Of a stretch of DNA of 64,000 nt, positions 12,671 to 32,879 are shown piece after piece (position 1 is the first letter of the stretch; every line of letters starts with the position of its first letter). The notes under the pieces were generated by a model. It was not told the DNA's origin, searched no databases, and saw only the letters and a list, made by a program, of their open reading frames with translations. Source of the DNA: Caenorhabditis remanei (Eukaryota > Nematoda > Chromadorea > Rhabditida > Rhabditidae); assembly GCF_010183535.1 (NCBI RefSeq), contig NC_071333.1, forward strand, positions 13,638,587 through 13,702,586, read 5' to 3'. Made by a program: the position numbers and the translations under genes.

Positions 12671-15600
12671 ATGACGGAAAACAGTGAACCTTCTGACCCA
12701 CCATCAAATCCATTTGTTCAAAACAGTACAACATCCAAAGAAGTGGAGATTACTCCAAATCCAGAAGAGAGTTTTTCAAAACCTGCTGGTATTATTCGAT
12801 GTGCTGAATCTACAGATGACTCTCACCTGCTAAGAAGATCTTCAATGAAACCAAGCGAACCTCTTGACTGTTCAAAACACGATGGAATACTGAAAAGGTG
12901 ATTGAATGTTATGTATTGTCTTATCACATTTTTTGTGGTTTGCCCTTGTGATAGTGTAAATAGAGAAATAACAACTTGACACCTGACCCAGTAGTTTCAT
13001 CGGTAAAAATTGCGCAATAAAGAAGAACGCAGTAAAAAGAAAATAATAATAATATTGAAGTGTTTGTTTACCAGAAAAAAAAACAAAATTTCAACATGTT
13101 CCAGATGACAAAAATTCACAAGACAACACACCTGGGTGGGTTTCTTCCTATAGATAAATATCATTTTCACATATCACTTCCGCTCCCTCCCAACTATTTC
13201 AAAAAGCTAATCTAATCCAGCCACATCACAGAATTTCAAATTTTCTCCCTCTTTTTATCTCCTTCTCAGATTTTTGACTCATCATGAAGGCGTTATAAGA
13301 GATTAGTATTCTTAATCGCCGTCTGTCACTAACAGCAGCTGAAATTCGGTGGAAGATTTCAATTTCTACCTAACATCCGTATGATGTGTCTCACACTTTC
13401 GTTTTTTTTCGTTCATCTGTTAACAAACAATTAAACGTCACGTTTTTCTTCTTATGCTGTTCGTTTGTTCCGTACTAGTCTGAAATTCGATCTCATGTTT
13501 TTCCAGCAAAACCATGACTAAAATGCCCTCGTCCGTGGTAACTTTCATGGTCGTATGACCCATCCGATTCCAGGCGATCATAATATTTGCTTTTCTAGGA
13601 AAGTGCATCTCTTTTTCTCTGAAGCTTTTGTTATATAACAGTCAAGTGCCAGAGTTCATGCATCAATTTTGTGGGATATTTGCAACACTTTCAATAAAAA
13701 GATTTCACTTTTCTTAATTTAAGAAAAATAAGTAGAAACTGAAATTCCATTTAACATTATCTTAGCTACAATCAAGTTATAAAAATTTAATTAGATTTAA
13801 CATGTGAGAAAGTGAAGTGATCAGAAGATAGGGCTGAATAATTTGATTTGTTTTCCCACAACATTCTGCCTAAGACAACTCGTGGAAAGAGCAAAAAAAT
13901 AAACGAAAGTAACATATCCTTTCCTTCTCTTTTCCCTTTTGACCTCGTGCCCCTCTCATCTTTTTCTGTTTACTCTTTTTTTCTGGAACACTCATCCATT
14001 CCTAATGGATGTGCGACTTCAACGCATGACAGATTACAAATCCAAGTAAAAGGGAGCGAAAAATTGTTAGATGGCTTCTGAAAGCTTATTCACGCAACTG
14101 ATAAGCTTCATATCACCGATTTTTGCCACCGGTTAATCCATCCTAATCTGATCTTATGGCCAGTCAATGAGATGATTATTTAGTGGAGTGGGAAAACAGT
14201 TGAAAATGATGAATAAATCGGATTAGTTTTCATGGGAAGCTAAGATTGAAAAGTGAGAGGATTCGGGGTTACTGAAAAGCAGATCATGTGACGTCGAGTG
14301 GCAAGAAGCTGGTATCGTCAAAATTGTCTCAAATCTTTATTTCCTTCGGATCGATTATTGTTAGGAATTTAATATAGGAGTCCTTCGTAGGCTATAACTA
14401 AATTTCAAAATGTTAATGAAAAACGGCGTGAACCTTTTGCCCGGAGTGCAACACATCCCACCCGAACCTGTCGTTCAATTGCTCCTTTTCCATCGTTTTC
14501 TTTTCACTGTGTTATTTTCTGTGTGTGTTACCTCCGACCCCCCAGTACTATTTACTTGTCCTGGGAATGGTGTTCTTTTGGTTCATTGTTCGAATTTTTT
14601 CTTCTAGGACTATTTTCCTGTTGTCGTTTTGCAACACGTAACGTATTGTTTTTACTAGTGAGTTGATCGAACGATCTGTACCTTCTTTATATAATAATAT
14701 GGAAAGATAATCAACCACTGACATTCATAACAATTAACATACAGTAGGGTTCTGATTATTGCATCATATCTTCATCAGCAATTCATTATTTGAAATCACA
14801 GCTACCCGGTCAATTCCACTGATCAATTAAATTATCACCTACTTTTTTGAAAGCAATATTAACTTTTGGATTTGATTCAATAATACCTGTCAGGTGTTAG
14901 TTACTAATATGTGTTTCTGATTTTTCTCGATTTTCACCCTTGAATTCTTTGAGACACCTCTAATGACGCATCGTGGAATAAAAAAATATCCATAATAATA
15001 TGTGAAGAGTACATGCACACACTCTTTAAGATTTCCTTTTTTCCCATTTTGTTGAAAGCAAAATAATAGAAAATAGGATCTGGACTCTTTCAGTATTCTG
15101 AAAGAAAGCATTGTGTGCATTGAATGGACTTTTGGTAAATTTTTTCAGAATCTTTTTTTTCAGTACAAAGCTTGAGCCCTTCTCTCAATGCCCTTTGATT
15201 TTTTGCAGAAAAATAGTATATTGTTTCCCCAAAAGATCATACCGTTTTGTCGTCCTTGTCATTCACTTGTACTTTTTTATCACCGTCTTTCTTATTTGAA
15301 TAACCTTCATGAAGGAAAAATGGGGTTATTTTTAGAAAAAGTAGAGTTGAACACTTGGTCTTCTTATACTTCAAAATATATTAATGAGAAAATAAATTAA
15401 TGGATTGATAGTTTTGTTTTTTGAAAAAAAATTGAACAAAGACATGATTCCTGTGATCTCGACGTTTGATGCGTAACGTCACTTATTTGAAATTATCTAA
15501 ATCCCCGTGAAATGACTTTCTCATCAGCTCAGAACTAATTCTAGCCAGTTCTATTTCTAGATTATGGTGAATTTGAAACGTGACAACTCCCAACTTTCCA

Positions 15601-18600
15601 AAAAACTTACTCATTTTGAAAATAGAGATAATCTAGAAGGAAATGACACCGGAAGGGAGACGAAACAAAACTCACATTAACGCAAATTTCCGATCCGATT
15701 TGCAAGTACCCTTTAACTCACGCCTCCTCTTTCCTGGAAGTGGCACTTTTCATCACATTTTTGTTTCTCATTCCTCTTTTTCCCTCATCATCCCGTTTTT
15801 CTCATTTCTTTGTTTATTGAAACTGATTTCAAGTAATCATCTTTTGTGAGTCTTCAATTTCAATTCTTGTCAATCCCTATTTTTTCGAATGATTTAACGT
15901 TCCAATCACCCCAGTCTCATGTCCTTGGGACTTGTAGAAGACAAGGACAGTATCCAACTGTGTTGATTTAAATCTCACCACTGCCATAAATTTCGAATTC
16001 CTTTTTCCCGCCGATTCCAAAGATAGAACGTCAAGGTTGGTGTTCGCAAAAAACTCGAACTAGGCGGAGCTTATTCGATAGAGATTTTCACTGATAAAAA
16101 TGGATTTTTTTATGAGAAGAAGTATTGGCTTTCTATGGCATTTTTGCGTTTTGAAAACTTTTTTCGGTCAAAATGAAAGAATAAAATATATGCCATCCTT
16201 GAATTTTGAAGTGAATTTTGTTATATAAACGAGAACACTTATCGTTTAAATTTGTTAGTTATCTTCACTGTTCTGACATCTAACTTTCGAATCGTAATCC
16301 ATTCCAACTCGGCTGAGAAATTGCCAAAACAAAATTTAGGGAATTTCGAAATGAAAAACAATGATTATTCATCTTACTCATTTTCTTCGATTCCACCCCA
16401 ATACCACACGTCTCACATGAAATTAGGCTCAAAGTCTTCATTCGAGCGGCAAAAGCGTAAACATGACTTTTTCATCCCCTTCTCCCTTTTTCCTATAGTA
16501 GGTGCTTCTTCCTGTCAGCATCAATCATCAGAGATTATATCAAGTCATCGCATATTCTTTTCTTTCAGAAAAAGGAGTTGTCTTGTGAAGACGGTTAGCT
16601 TCAGTACAACGGTGTCTGAACTAATGTTGCCGGCGATTGAACCTCCAAAGGAAGAGAAGCGGTTTCAAGGTGAATATGTGGAAACTTATTTTGGAGATCC
16701 AGATGGTGTGAAAGAAGATGCGCCGGGACCAAACTATGTTGAGCTTGCAGCCAAAGGTGAGCTATTTTATTTTACCAAATCTGAATCTGAATAACATTTT
16801 TTGTGTAATTTGGTGTAAACAATTTTCAATGAGTGAGTAGTTTTCAAGCTTACACTGATTTCCTCTGAAAATTGAATCAAAACGCTTATGCAATGTTTAC
16901 CTCATTCAGTTTCCAAAAGGAAATTGGATTTATCAAAGGATAAAAATCCAATTACTGATCTGATCTCACAAAGCTGTTTCAGTGACACCATCAATGAGAG
17001 AAGAGCGTATACGGGAAAGCAAGCTACAAGGGCAAATGAAAGAGAGAAGAATGAAAAATCCGGAGGCGAGAAAGGACCTGCACCAAGAAAAAGCACTAAG
17101 AGAGGCAGCGAAACAGATGAAAGTAGAAGATTTACCAAAAGATGAAGATCCAGATGAGTTCGGAATTGAAGGTGTTTACAAATGCGGAAACTGTTTGGTT
17201 GGATTTGCACCAGTGGTAATGAGTGGAAATTGACAATGTTAAATCTTGGGAAATGAATTTCAGAAAAAGAAGAAGTTGATGTTCGTGACCCTAACTGAGC
17301 GATGTTTGGAACTTCATGACTCTGAAAAGGCGTACAGAGCTGGCAAATCAGCAAAGCATATGGTGGATCTCGCAATGTCTTTCAATGTTCACAGCGAGCA
17401 TGTATGGAAGAAATAACAAAAACCAAAAAAAAAAATTCCAACTTTCAGTATGATGCAAAACTAAAGAAATGCTTATGCTTGATGGGCCCAGATGAAACAA
17501 TCTGTATGAGACCGGAAGGTGGAATTTTAACAATTGAGGGATGGAGACGTGCAATTACAAAAGCAATTCATGATGCGAGAAGAAGGAAAATGGACCGTGA
17601 ACCGAGGCCAGAGGATATGTTCGGTATATTTAGAAAATGTTGTCTGTGGCTTATTGATTATTTACAGATGCCGCATATGACATCCGTATCTGCCCATCAA
17701 CAAAAAATGCAGAGAAATATCAGAGTAAGTTGAAAAAAGATGGAATGATCAATATATGCACTATTGCAAAGGAGTTGGCGGGAAAGAAAAGGTAAACCAG
17801 ACTGCCAAAATACTCATTTTAGATTGAAAAATTCCAGATTATGCTTATTTCCTCATTCGTTAGCAATTGTTGACCTATGCATTGAACCAACTGCTTACGG
17901 ACTCCCGCCTGCAGGATTTCCACCATATCGGACTGCTAATATGTTCATCTTAGAAGTAAGCACTCATTCGAAAATTTAAACACGTACTTACTGAATTCAG
18001 AGAAGTACAATAGCTTATTACGGGCATCGCGATGAGTACTTTTTCATGAGAATCGGGAAAGGAAGCCCATATCGTGGTTACGAAATTTTATTTCAAGTTG
18101 AAAACAATGACGTATGCAAAGAGATTTATACACGTATCAGACACTTGGCTGAGCGGGATGTTGAATCTAGGAAACAGGAAATGGCGAGGTGAGACATTGG
18201 AGAGAATTAGTTCAATATTAATTGTTAATTTTTTCAGGAGGGCCGAAGGAAGGTGAGTGAACCAAGAAAAAGTTTACATTGAGTTTGTCAGGCTACATAT
18301 TAAGTAATATGAATCAACAAGTTTTAATGTTGGAAGCTCAAGTTTTAAGTTTATTTATAACTGCTTACATGTCCATCCCTTTTGTTTTTTTACCTCCAAA
18401 TGTTTAGCGATATGCATGGAATGGAATCGCTTTCTGTTCCTTCCCCGCTTTTGCATCGTACCAAACTTTCCCTCGATACACCGGTGCTCACTGCTCGGGA
18501 TCGTCGTCTTATGTTGGGAAGGGATTCACTCTCGTTTGCATCTCTTGAAAGAGATGATTCTGCTCCGTCGTCACCATTCGCCAACTATAACCGTCCCCGT

Positions 18601-21186
18601 GGATCATTGGGAAACTTTCAGATTGACCATCTTTCTAGGTATAACCAGAAGAATTCAAACGTTTTTTGATAAAATATTAACTTGTGCAGACTTGACCAAC
18701 AACGTGGATCAATTCATTCTCTTGGAAATCTGCCGATTGATAGGTCCAGACTCAATGTGTAATACTAACAAGATTTTTATTGTTGCATGTCTATATGTTT
18801 TGTTATTTTTATTTTCCTGTGTCATATTTCAAAATTGCTAACTGAAATATAATTTTTCGACAAATTACTAGATTCAGTCCACCTTCGGAACTTTGTAAAC
18901 CACCATGTAAACTTCTCAAGTGTTCTTTAAAACTCAGAAACCCTAATATTCTCTGTTCCAGACCACGAGCAGCGTTCCCAAGTGTAAAACAAGCAAAAGA
19001 AGAAACTGGTCTACGTGAAGTATTATTCGAGTCTTATGCACAGATGAAAAAGAAGAACTCAACTCAATCCGAGAGAGGCGAGATTTTGATTCCGGATCAA
19101 GAAAGAAAAATGTCAGATAATAGACCACGTAGAAGGACTCAAGATGAAAAAGACATTTCGAGGCCCGAGAAAAAGTCACTGTAAGTGGATTTTCATAAAG
19201 TATATAATATGGAAATACTGTTTATAGTGAGCCTACAAGACCAAGATTGCCACCTCTCAAATTCAACGCCAATAAACCGTCTGGCGAGTTTCTCATAGCA
19301 CTTCAACGGGAGAAAGAACTTTTGGAAGAAGCAAAGAGAAACGGATCCGACGGGAAACCAACTAATGTTTGTGTCGAAGATTCTGAAATCTCAACAATCT
19401 TTTCTTTTTCAGCCTGACGGAAATCTGAGACAAGTGAAAAAGGATTTTTTGGATGTGCATGGTCCCCCACCACTTCCGCCCGATGTGGGTATAGTCCCGA
19501 AGCAGTTGAATAGCGACTACACTCTGATGGGCCCAGGTGATTGGAACAAAATGGAGGAGTTGAAAGACGACTACTCGGATAGTGGGGACAGCTGCTATTC
19601 CTCTAGGGTAAGCATTGATTTATTTTTTTTTTGAAACTTGTTTTTATTTCAGAGGGGAACAGAGACTCATCGTTCCCGTCCGATCCAGCCACACTTGGCA
19701 TGTCAAATGCCAAACAGAGCACAATCGTTTGGTGCCAAGCAACTGAAATTCTCCAACAGACTTCCTCCTACAGTAAACCTGCCTGATTCAGAACGGAAGA
19801 TATCTGCTGCTGTTCAAAGTACAGCTAACCAACTGGACCTTCCTGAAGATGACCCAAGAAAAAGAGCATTCTCACTTGGGAGCAGAAATTTTTTCAGGTG
19901 AGTTTTTGTGGTATTTCGCAGTTTTCAAATTTATCAAAATGTTATTATTCCAGTCTCATTGGGTTCACTGATTTCCGCCGTCTCGTGAGTAAACGTCATC
20001 GCACCACATCTCCGAATCACACTTCAACTTCCGGGATCTCATTGAACTCATCCAATCCTTCTCCATCTGCCAGTAGTAACTTTTTGGCGTCTGCTGAGTA
20101 TCTTGAACACACAAGGTAACAAACAACGATACATTTGTGTAATGAAAGATTTTTTTATTTCAGAACTGAAAGTTTTGGGTCATCAGCTAGAAGCAGTCCT
20201 TCCAAAGGGTATTCATCATACCGGACCACATCTCCAAAACGGAAATCTGACGATGATTTGGTATCTATTGACTTTTCAAAACTAGGAAAAAAGAACTCTA
20301 TCACTGAAATGAAACGATCTCCTTTCGGAGGCGGTGGACCGGGTGGCTCCTTTGATTATGATAGACAAAAGAGGGAAAAAGAGGAAAATGACAGAAATGA
20401 AAGAGAACAAAAAGCAATGGACTTAAAAAGGAAAGAAGAAATGGAAGCAAGAGAACTAGCTGCCAAGAAAAGAGAAGCCGAGAGAAAGATTCAAGAGAAA
20501 AAGGAACGGAAATTGGAAAAGGAACGTGAAAAGGAAAGACAAAAAGAGAAGGATAGAGAACATGACCAGGAGAAAGACTTCCGTCCGAAAGCTGATAGTG
20601 GAATTGCTGATTGCACTCCTGGTTCAAGTTTTTCAGGGAAGAAAGATGGGAAAGGTAAGTTTCAAAACTTTATTCAAAATACATTTTTTTAATTTTTAGG
20701 TGGAGACTCATCTTACGTTGATGCAGAGGGATTGAGATTCCTTGCAGACATTAAGAAGAGAAAAAAGGAACAAGAAGCATTGGAAACAACTACATCATCC
20801 TCTTCCTCTCTCAGTACTATCGTTTCTCTTGATGATAACAAGTATGTGATCACAGATTAATCTTTTTGGTAGTTTGAACATTTTTTTGCAGAACCGCTCG
20901 CAAAATTACAAAAACAGCAGAAACAACAACAACCAACATTTCCAAAGCAATTGGGGCAGTTGATATCAACAGAAGATCTTCTACGTGTGCTGAGTTGAAC
21001 CGTAAACCATCAATTTGTACTGCTATTATGGAAGAGAAGGAGGGAGAAGCATCGGAAACAGAATCCAGAGGAGAGCCGTCTGATAAAAAGACGTCTGCTG
21101 CACCGGTGACTCGTAAAACTGCATCTACTGGTAGTAGCATGAGTCCTTTCAGAAGACTCAAATTCCTCAGCTTCCGCAAAAACTAA
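12671..21186 (+). CDS. ist-1: Insulin receptor substrate-like adaptor IST-1
   Basis: Multi-exon adaptor gene. Early exons verified by phase: 12671-12897, 16569-16756, 16983-17215, 17264-17401, 17449-17623, 17668-17791, 17838-17955, 18001-18188, 18238-18252. Later coding continues to FLSFRKN and TAA at 21186. A PH-like region (MFVTLTERCLELHD) is followed by an IRS-type PTB domain (RSTIAYYGHRDEYFFMRIG, then YEILFQVENND). The C-terminal half is Ser/Pro-rich and includes a long Lys/Glu/Arg helix encoded at 20380-20600. IRS proteins dock on activated insulin-type receptors; in worms that would be DAF-2. The ATG follows a TTTTCAG acceptor. An internal ATG at 16624 gives a possible shorter isoform. 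The join between 18.69 and 18.96 kb is ambiguous: either a GTCCAG donor, or a GTGTAA donor plus a microexon near 18872-18894. The name rests on domains and neighbours. Confidence 0.85.
12898..16568. other. ist-1 first intron, 3.7 kb
   Basis: The donor AAAAG/GTGATT and acceptor CTTTCAG join in phase to give ILKR-KRSCLVKTVSF. Reading frames at 13848, 14410, 15111, 15643 and 16252 are T-rich or low-complexity and show no protein motif. Its size is unusual for a worm intron and suggests regulatory DNA or an internal promoter. Confidence 0.7.
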
Positions 21187-21502
21187 TTATACAAATTTAT
21201 CTTTTCTTAAAATTGAACTACTGAAATTATTTCTGCTAAATTATTTATTGCTCATATGTTTTCATGCAAACTTTCATAATTTAAAAATATGCATTATATG
21301 TTAACTTATCACTTATCAATGCATGTCTAACTTTAAATATTATATTCTGGGAATCTTAATTTGACGTCTTTTTCAATGAAATGGTTATTTATGTGTGCAA
21401 AGAAGAGGAAAAAGCCTATCATAATCGGTCATTTAAAGATGATAACAGTGAGATGAACATTCCAGACTAAACTCTGCCTTCCAAGGTTTACTGTGAAATT
21501 TT

Positions 21503-21577
21503 ACTGATAAGAAGATATATCATTGAGGAAAGACGGGGGCAACGCCTACAACCAAAATATAAATAGGAGTGATAAGA
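21503..21577 (+). promoter_or_regulatory. clec-86 promoter: two GATA sites and a TATA box
   Basis: ACTGATAA at 21503-21510 and TGATAAGA at 21570-21577 match the intestinal GATA-factor (ELT-2 type) consensus. TATAAATA at 21558-21565 lies about 50 bp before the clec-86 ATG. The arrangement predicts intestinal expression, as is common for worm C-type lectins. Confidence 0.6.
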
Positions 21578-21609
21578 AAGGCACATCATTCTTTTGCTGT
21601 GTCCTGAAA

Positions 21610-22216
21610 ATGCTCCGTGTTTTGTGTTTGACGATTGCCTGTTTCCTAGCCCTTGTGGCGGGAGGCTGTCTTCCAGGAGATGCGTCGTTCGAATCATAGT
21701 AAGTGTAATACAATTCTGTGGCTTTGAAATATAGGAATCTCAATTCATTTCAGTTGTTTTTCGTTCAATCGTCTTCAAGGAAAATTCGATGATGCCCAGG
21801 CCCACTGTGTGAAAAGTGTCGGTGGAAGCTTAGTGACAATTTACAACATGATTGAAAACAATTGGATTCAGAGTTGGTTCCACCTACACAATGAAATATC
21901 TTGAGTGTATAATTTTTCAGAATTGGCTGTCGACAACCTTGACGCTGATTACGATCTATTCTGGATTGGAGCAAGTGATGCCATCAAAACCAACGACTGG
22001 CGCTGGAGAGACAACAGCAAGTTGAACTTCACCAACTGGAATCGAGGGCAACCCCTCGAGGACCGTCATTGTGCCGCAATGTCTGTTGCAAGCGGAACAT
22101 GGTTTACTGAAGTATGCACCATTCAACATCAATTCATGTGTCAATATCCAAACGGTGATTACCCTACTGGAGCACCCTATACTTGTCCCCCATGTCAAGC
22201 CTGCAGGTTTTTCTAA
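21610..22216 (+). CDS. clec-86: Secreted C-type lectin domain protein
   Basis: Three exons starting at ATG 21610. Exon 1 encodes a signal peptide (MLRVLCLTIACFLALVAGG). The two following exons form a single C-type lectin domain: CFSFN...DAQAHC at the start, SLVTI, FWIGASD, WRWRDNSKLNFTNW, then CAAM and a closing CQYP. The calcium/sugar site reads WNRGQP...W, not a clear EPN or QPD triplet, so sugar binding is uncertain. The C-terminus is Cys/Pro-rich (PPCQACRFF). Total is roughly 190 residues. The intron between the second and third exons is about 50 bp and phase 1. It is convergent with alh-10, whose AATAAA lies only a few bases beyond this stop codon. The symbol is assigned from its position between ist-1 and alh-10. 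Confidence 0.82.
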
Positions 22217-22272
22217 GAAACTATTTATTCATGGTTCTGTTTAAAGAAATGAAACTTGATGAACGCAGGTAT

Positions 22273-24329
22273 TCAGTATTTTGAAGCAAGATTAACACAG
22301 ACGGTCTTCGCATCCGAGTAGAAATGAAGAGAGTCGTGCAGACCTTCTCTACCAGTTCCAGATTGCTTGCATCCACCAAATGGCATGCTCAGTTCGCGAG
22401 CCTGAAAAAAAGCAATTTCATTTTCAAAAAAGTCAGGTCAAAATGTTACTTCTTCTGTCACACAAACAAAACTCGTTTTGGGAAAACGTCATTCTGCTAT
22501 CTCACTTTTTTGCACATGTCAGACTATTGAACAAAACTATATCATATATATTTTCTTGTCAGCACACCCTCCTTCTACATCACTTTTCGTCACCTTACCA
22601 GCCAAGTGTTACACCAGACAGTTCCTGCTCTCAGTTCATTGGCCGTGTTCAAAAGCTCATCCGTGTTTGCACTCCATACAGTTGCTGACAATCCATAACT
22701 CGTGGAGTTTGCTCTCTCAATCACTTCCTGTAACACGATAAGATAACGTGAATGTCGATGAAAACCATTGCAGATTTCATCACTTACTTCCGCTGTGTCA
22801 AAAGGCGTGATGCACACCACTGGGCCGAAAATTTCGTCGGTCATAACTTGAGAGGAGTCTGGCAAACCAACGATAACAGTTGGAGCGATGAAATAACCCT
22901 GAAGAAATAATAAGGGGTTGATGGTGACAAGAACTAACTTACATCTTTACATCCATTGGAAATTTCTTTAACTCCTCCACAAAGAATTGTTCCTCCTTCT
23001 GATTTTGCGATGTCAATGTATTTCTTCACTTTTTCAAAGTGTACTTTAGAATTCATCGCTCCAATTTGAACTTGTGAAGTAGGGTCACCAACAGTATACT
23101 AAACAGAAAAATATTCAGGGACGCCATTTTTTTCGAACATACTTTCTTAGCTTCTTCCACATAACTGGTCAAGAAATCTTCGAGAATTGGTCTCTGAACA
23201 AAGAGTCGACTGGTGCAGAGACAAATCTCTCCTTGATTCAGGAATGAACTTCTGTAGCTCACAATTGGAAATTACAACCTTGTCGTTTCTTACCTTGCGA
23301 TTGTCGCAATATCCGATTTTCTATAATTGGAATAGACGATTCCTGGATTTTTTCCTCCCATTTCGAGCGACACTTTTTTGTTCATTTTAGCACTATCCTC
23401 TTGGATTTTCTTTCCAATCAAAGTGCTACCAGTGAAACTAATCAAATGAACATCTGGGTGATCTACCAAACGTTGTCCTGCAGATCTCCCTTCTCCAATG
23501 ACCATATTAACAACTCCTGCCGGAAATCCAACTAGTTTGAACGCATGCATAAGTACCCACGCGGTAACACTTGTCATTTCACTTGGTTTACAAACAACTG
23601 TATTTCCAGCAACCAGTGCAGGAGCAAGTTTGAAGGACAACTAAAAATGTCTATGTGGAAATTGATGCTCAGTGTTATCTTACCAAGTACAAAGGAAGAT
23701 TCCATGGACTGATCAAACCAGCGACACCAACAGGGTCATGTTTCACATAGTTCACACATTTTCCAGTTGGCTGCTCCAGGATTTTTGAAGTGGACAGGGA
23801 GTAGAGAGCGGCATTTGCGAAATCACGGAAATTTTGAACGCAGCGAGGGATGTCCATAACTCTAAAACACTAGTTTTGTGGAAAGCCGTTGAGAAAAACG
23901 GGAAAACGCACTTAGCGAGTCCAATTGGTTTTCCTTGATCACGACTCTCCAGAATAGCAATTTCATCATTGAATTCTTCTACAAGGTTCGCCACTTTGTT
24001 GAGAAGCGCCGATCGTTGTTGCACAGTTGTGTTTTTCCAGCTGGAACCTCAATTTTACGGTTCTCTCAAATTTTCTCAGTAAAATCATACGTTTTAAATG
24101 CTTCTTTGGCGGCTGCCACTGCATTATCCAACTCTGCAGCAGTTCCATTTGGAATTTTAATCCATGGTTTTCCAGTAGCCGGATTCACAGAATCCATGCA
24201 TTTCTCAGATTCCACAAATTCGTTTCCAATGAAATTAGTTAGTTGCTCATGTTGGTTGTCCGGAGAATCAATCAATTTTTGAATAACAGACTTGAATTCG
24301 TCGCGATAGTTGGAGTTGGCGGTTGTCAT
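22273..24329 (-). CDS. alh-10: Aldehyde dehydrogenase
   Basis: NAD(P)-dependent aldehyde dehydrogenase, roughly 500 residues, in several minus-strand exons from ATG 24329 (MTTANSNYRDEF) to a TGA at 22273-22275. Family signatures: N-terminal GNEFVES, SVNPATGKP; SPWNLPLYL; PALVAGNTVVCKPSE; SFTGSTLIGKKI (cofactor site); LEMGGKNPGIV (catalytic Glu); NQGEICLCTSR (catalytic Cys); DEIFGPVV; and C-terminal MPFGGCKQSGTGREG. Exon 1 must end at KT, with a 51-bp intron (donor GTATGA, acceptor TTCCAG) leading into WKNTTVQQRSALLNK; reading past the donor meets a stop. A minus-strand AATAAA (TTTATT 22224-22229) puts its 3' end at or inside clec-86. No targeting peptide is obvious, so it is probably cytosolic; the substrate is unknown. 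Confidence 0.9.
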
Positions 24330-24983
24330 GTTAGATGTTGACCACGTGTTTTTGGGAGAACGATTCGTATTGTTTAGTTTGTTCTCCTATCTCTTTTCTG
24401 TATCATTTATATAGTTCTTCTCGACTGTCCGACACACAACGCCTGTATCTCTTCAAGGTCAAACTTGCGACCAACATAAACCACTTGCATCAGGCCACAA
24501 TGTAGAGTACATGCAATAATGATAGAGACTATGCAAATAATCTGATAGAACAACTCGTTTTTTAATTATTCAAAATTTATTCAAACATTGATTCGGAGCT
24601 GAAAGCATATGAAAATGATGTGTGATCTTTTTTGGCAAAGTTGGTATGAGATTATAAATAACAAAAAAAAACGTTTAAGTAAGTTTGAATTAGAGAATCG
24701 TGGGGAAATTGGGCTTTAACGTGACAATTTTCTGTCTTGAAGACAGAAAGCGATTATCACAAAACATTAGAAAAACAATAACATGGAAAGGTAAGAATCG
24801 AACAATTTCAGGTATTGCACGCATTTGAACACACTGGGAACAGGAGGATACAGTGACAATGAGGCGACAAAAATAGGAATACATTTTCTAGAGAAAACAA
24901 GAAATGTAGAAGCCACGATGGAACTCGTATAATAGAACAAAAATTAGATAAATAATAAATGAATTTCGACTTTTTTGACGATT
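24330..24983. other. Intergenic: alh-10 upstream and lam-2 3' UTR
   Basis: alh-10 and lam-2 lie head to tail on the minus strand. A minus-strand AATAAA (TTTATT near 24577) would give lam-2 a 3' UTR of about 400 nt, leaving roughly 250 bp as alh-10 promoter. No other feature was seen. Confidence 0.5.
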
Positions 24984-32836
<7,853 letters not shown>

Positions 32837-32879
32837 CTGATGTTTGACTTTTGCCCTGTTGAGTATCAGTTGGTGCTAT

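Noticed and set aside
16252..16568. Plus-strand frame running into ist-1 exon 2
   Set aside because: It crosses a good CTTTCAG acceptor, and the sequence before it is T-rich intron; the ist-1 exon 1 splice fits in phase.
24047..24097. A stop codon in alh-10 after TYDFTEKI suggesting a pseudogene
   Set aside because: The segment is a 51-bp intron with donor GTATGA and acceptor TTCCAG; splicing restores the frame.
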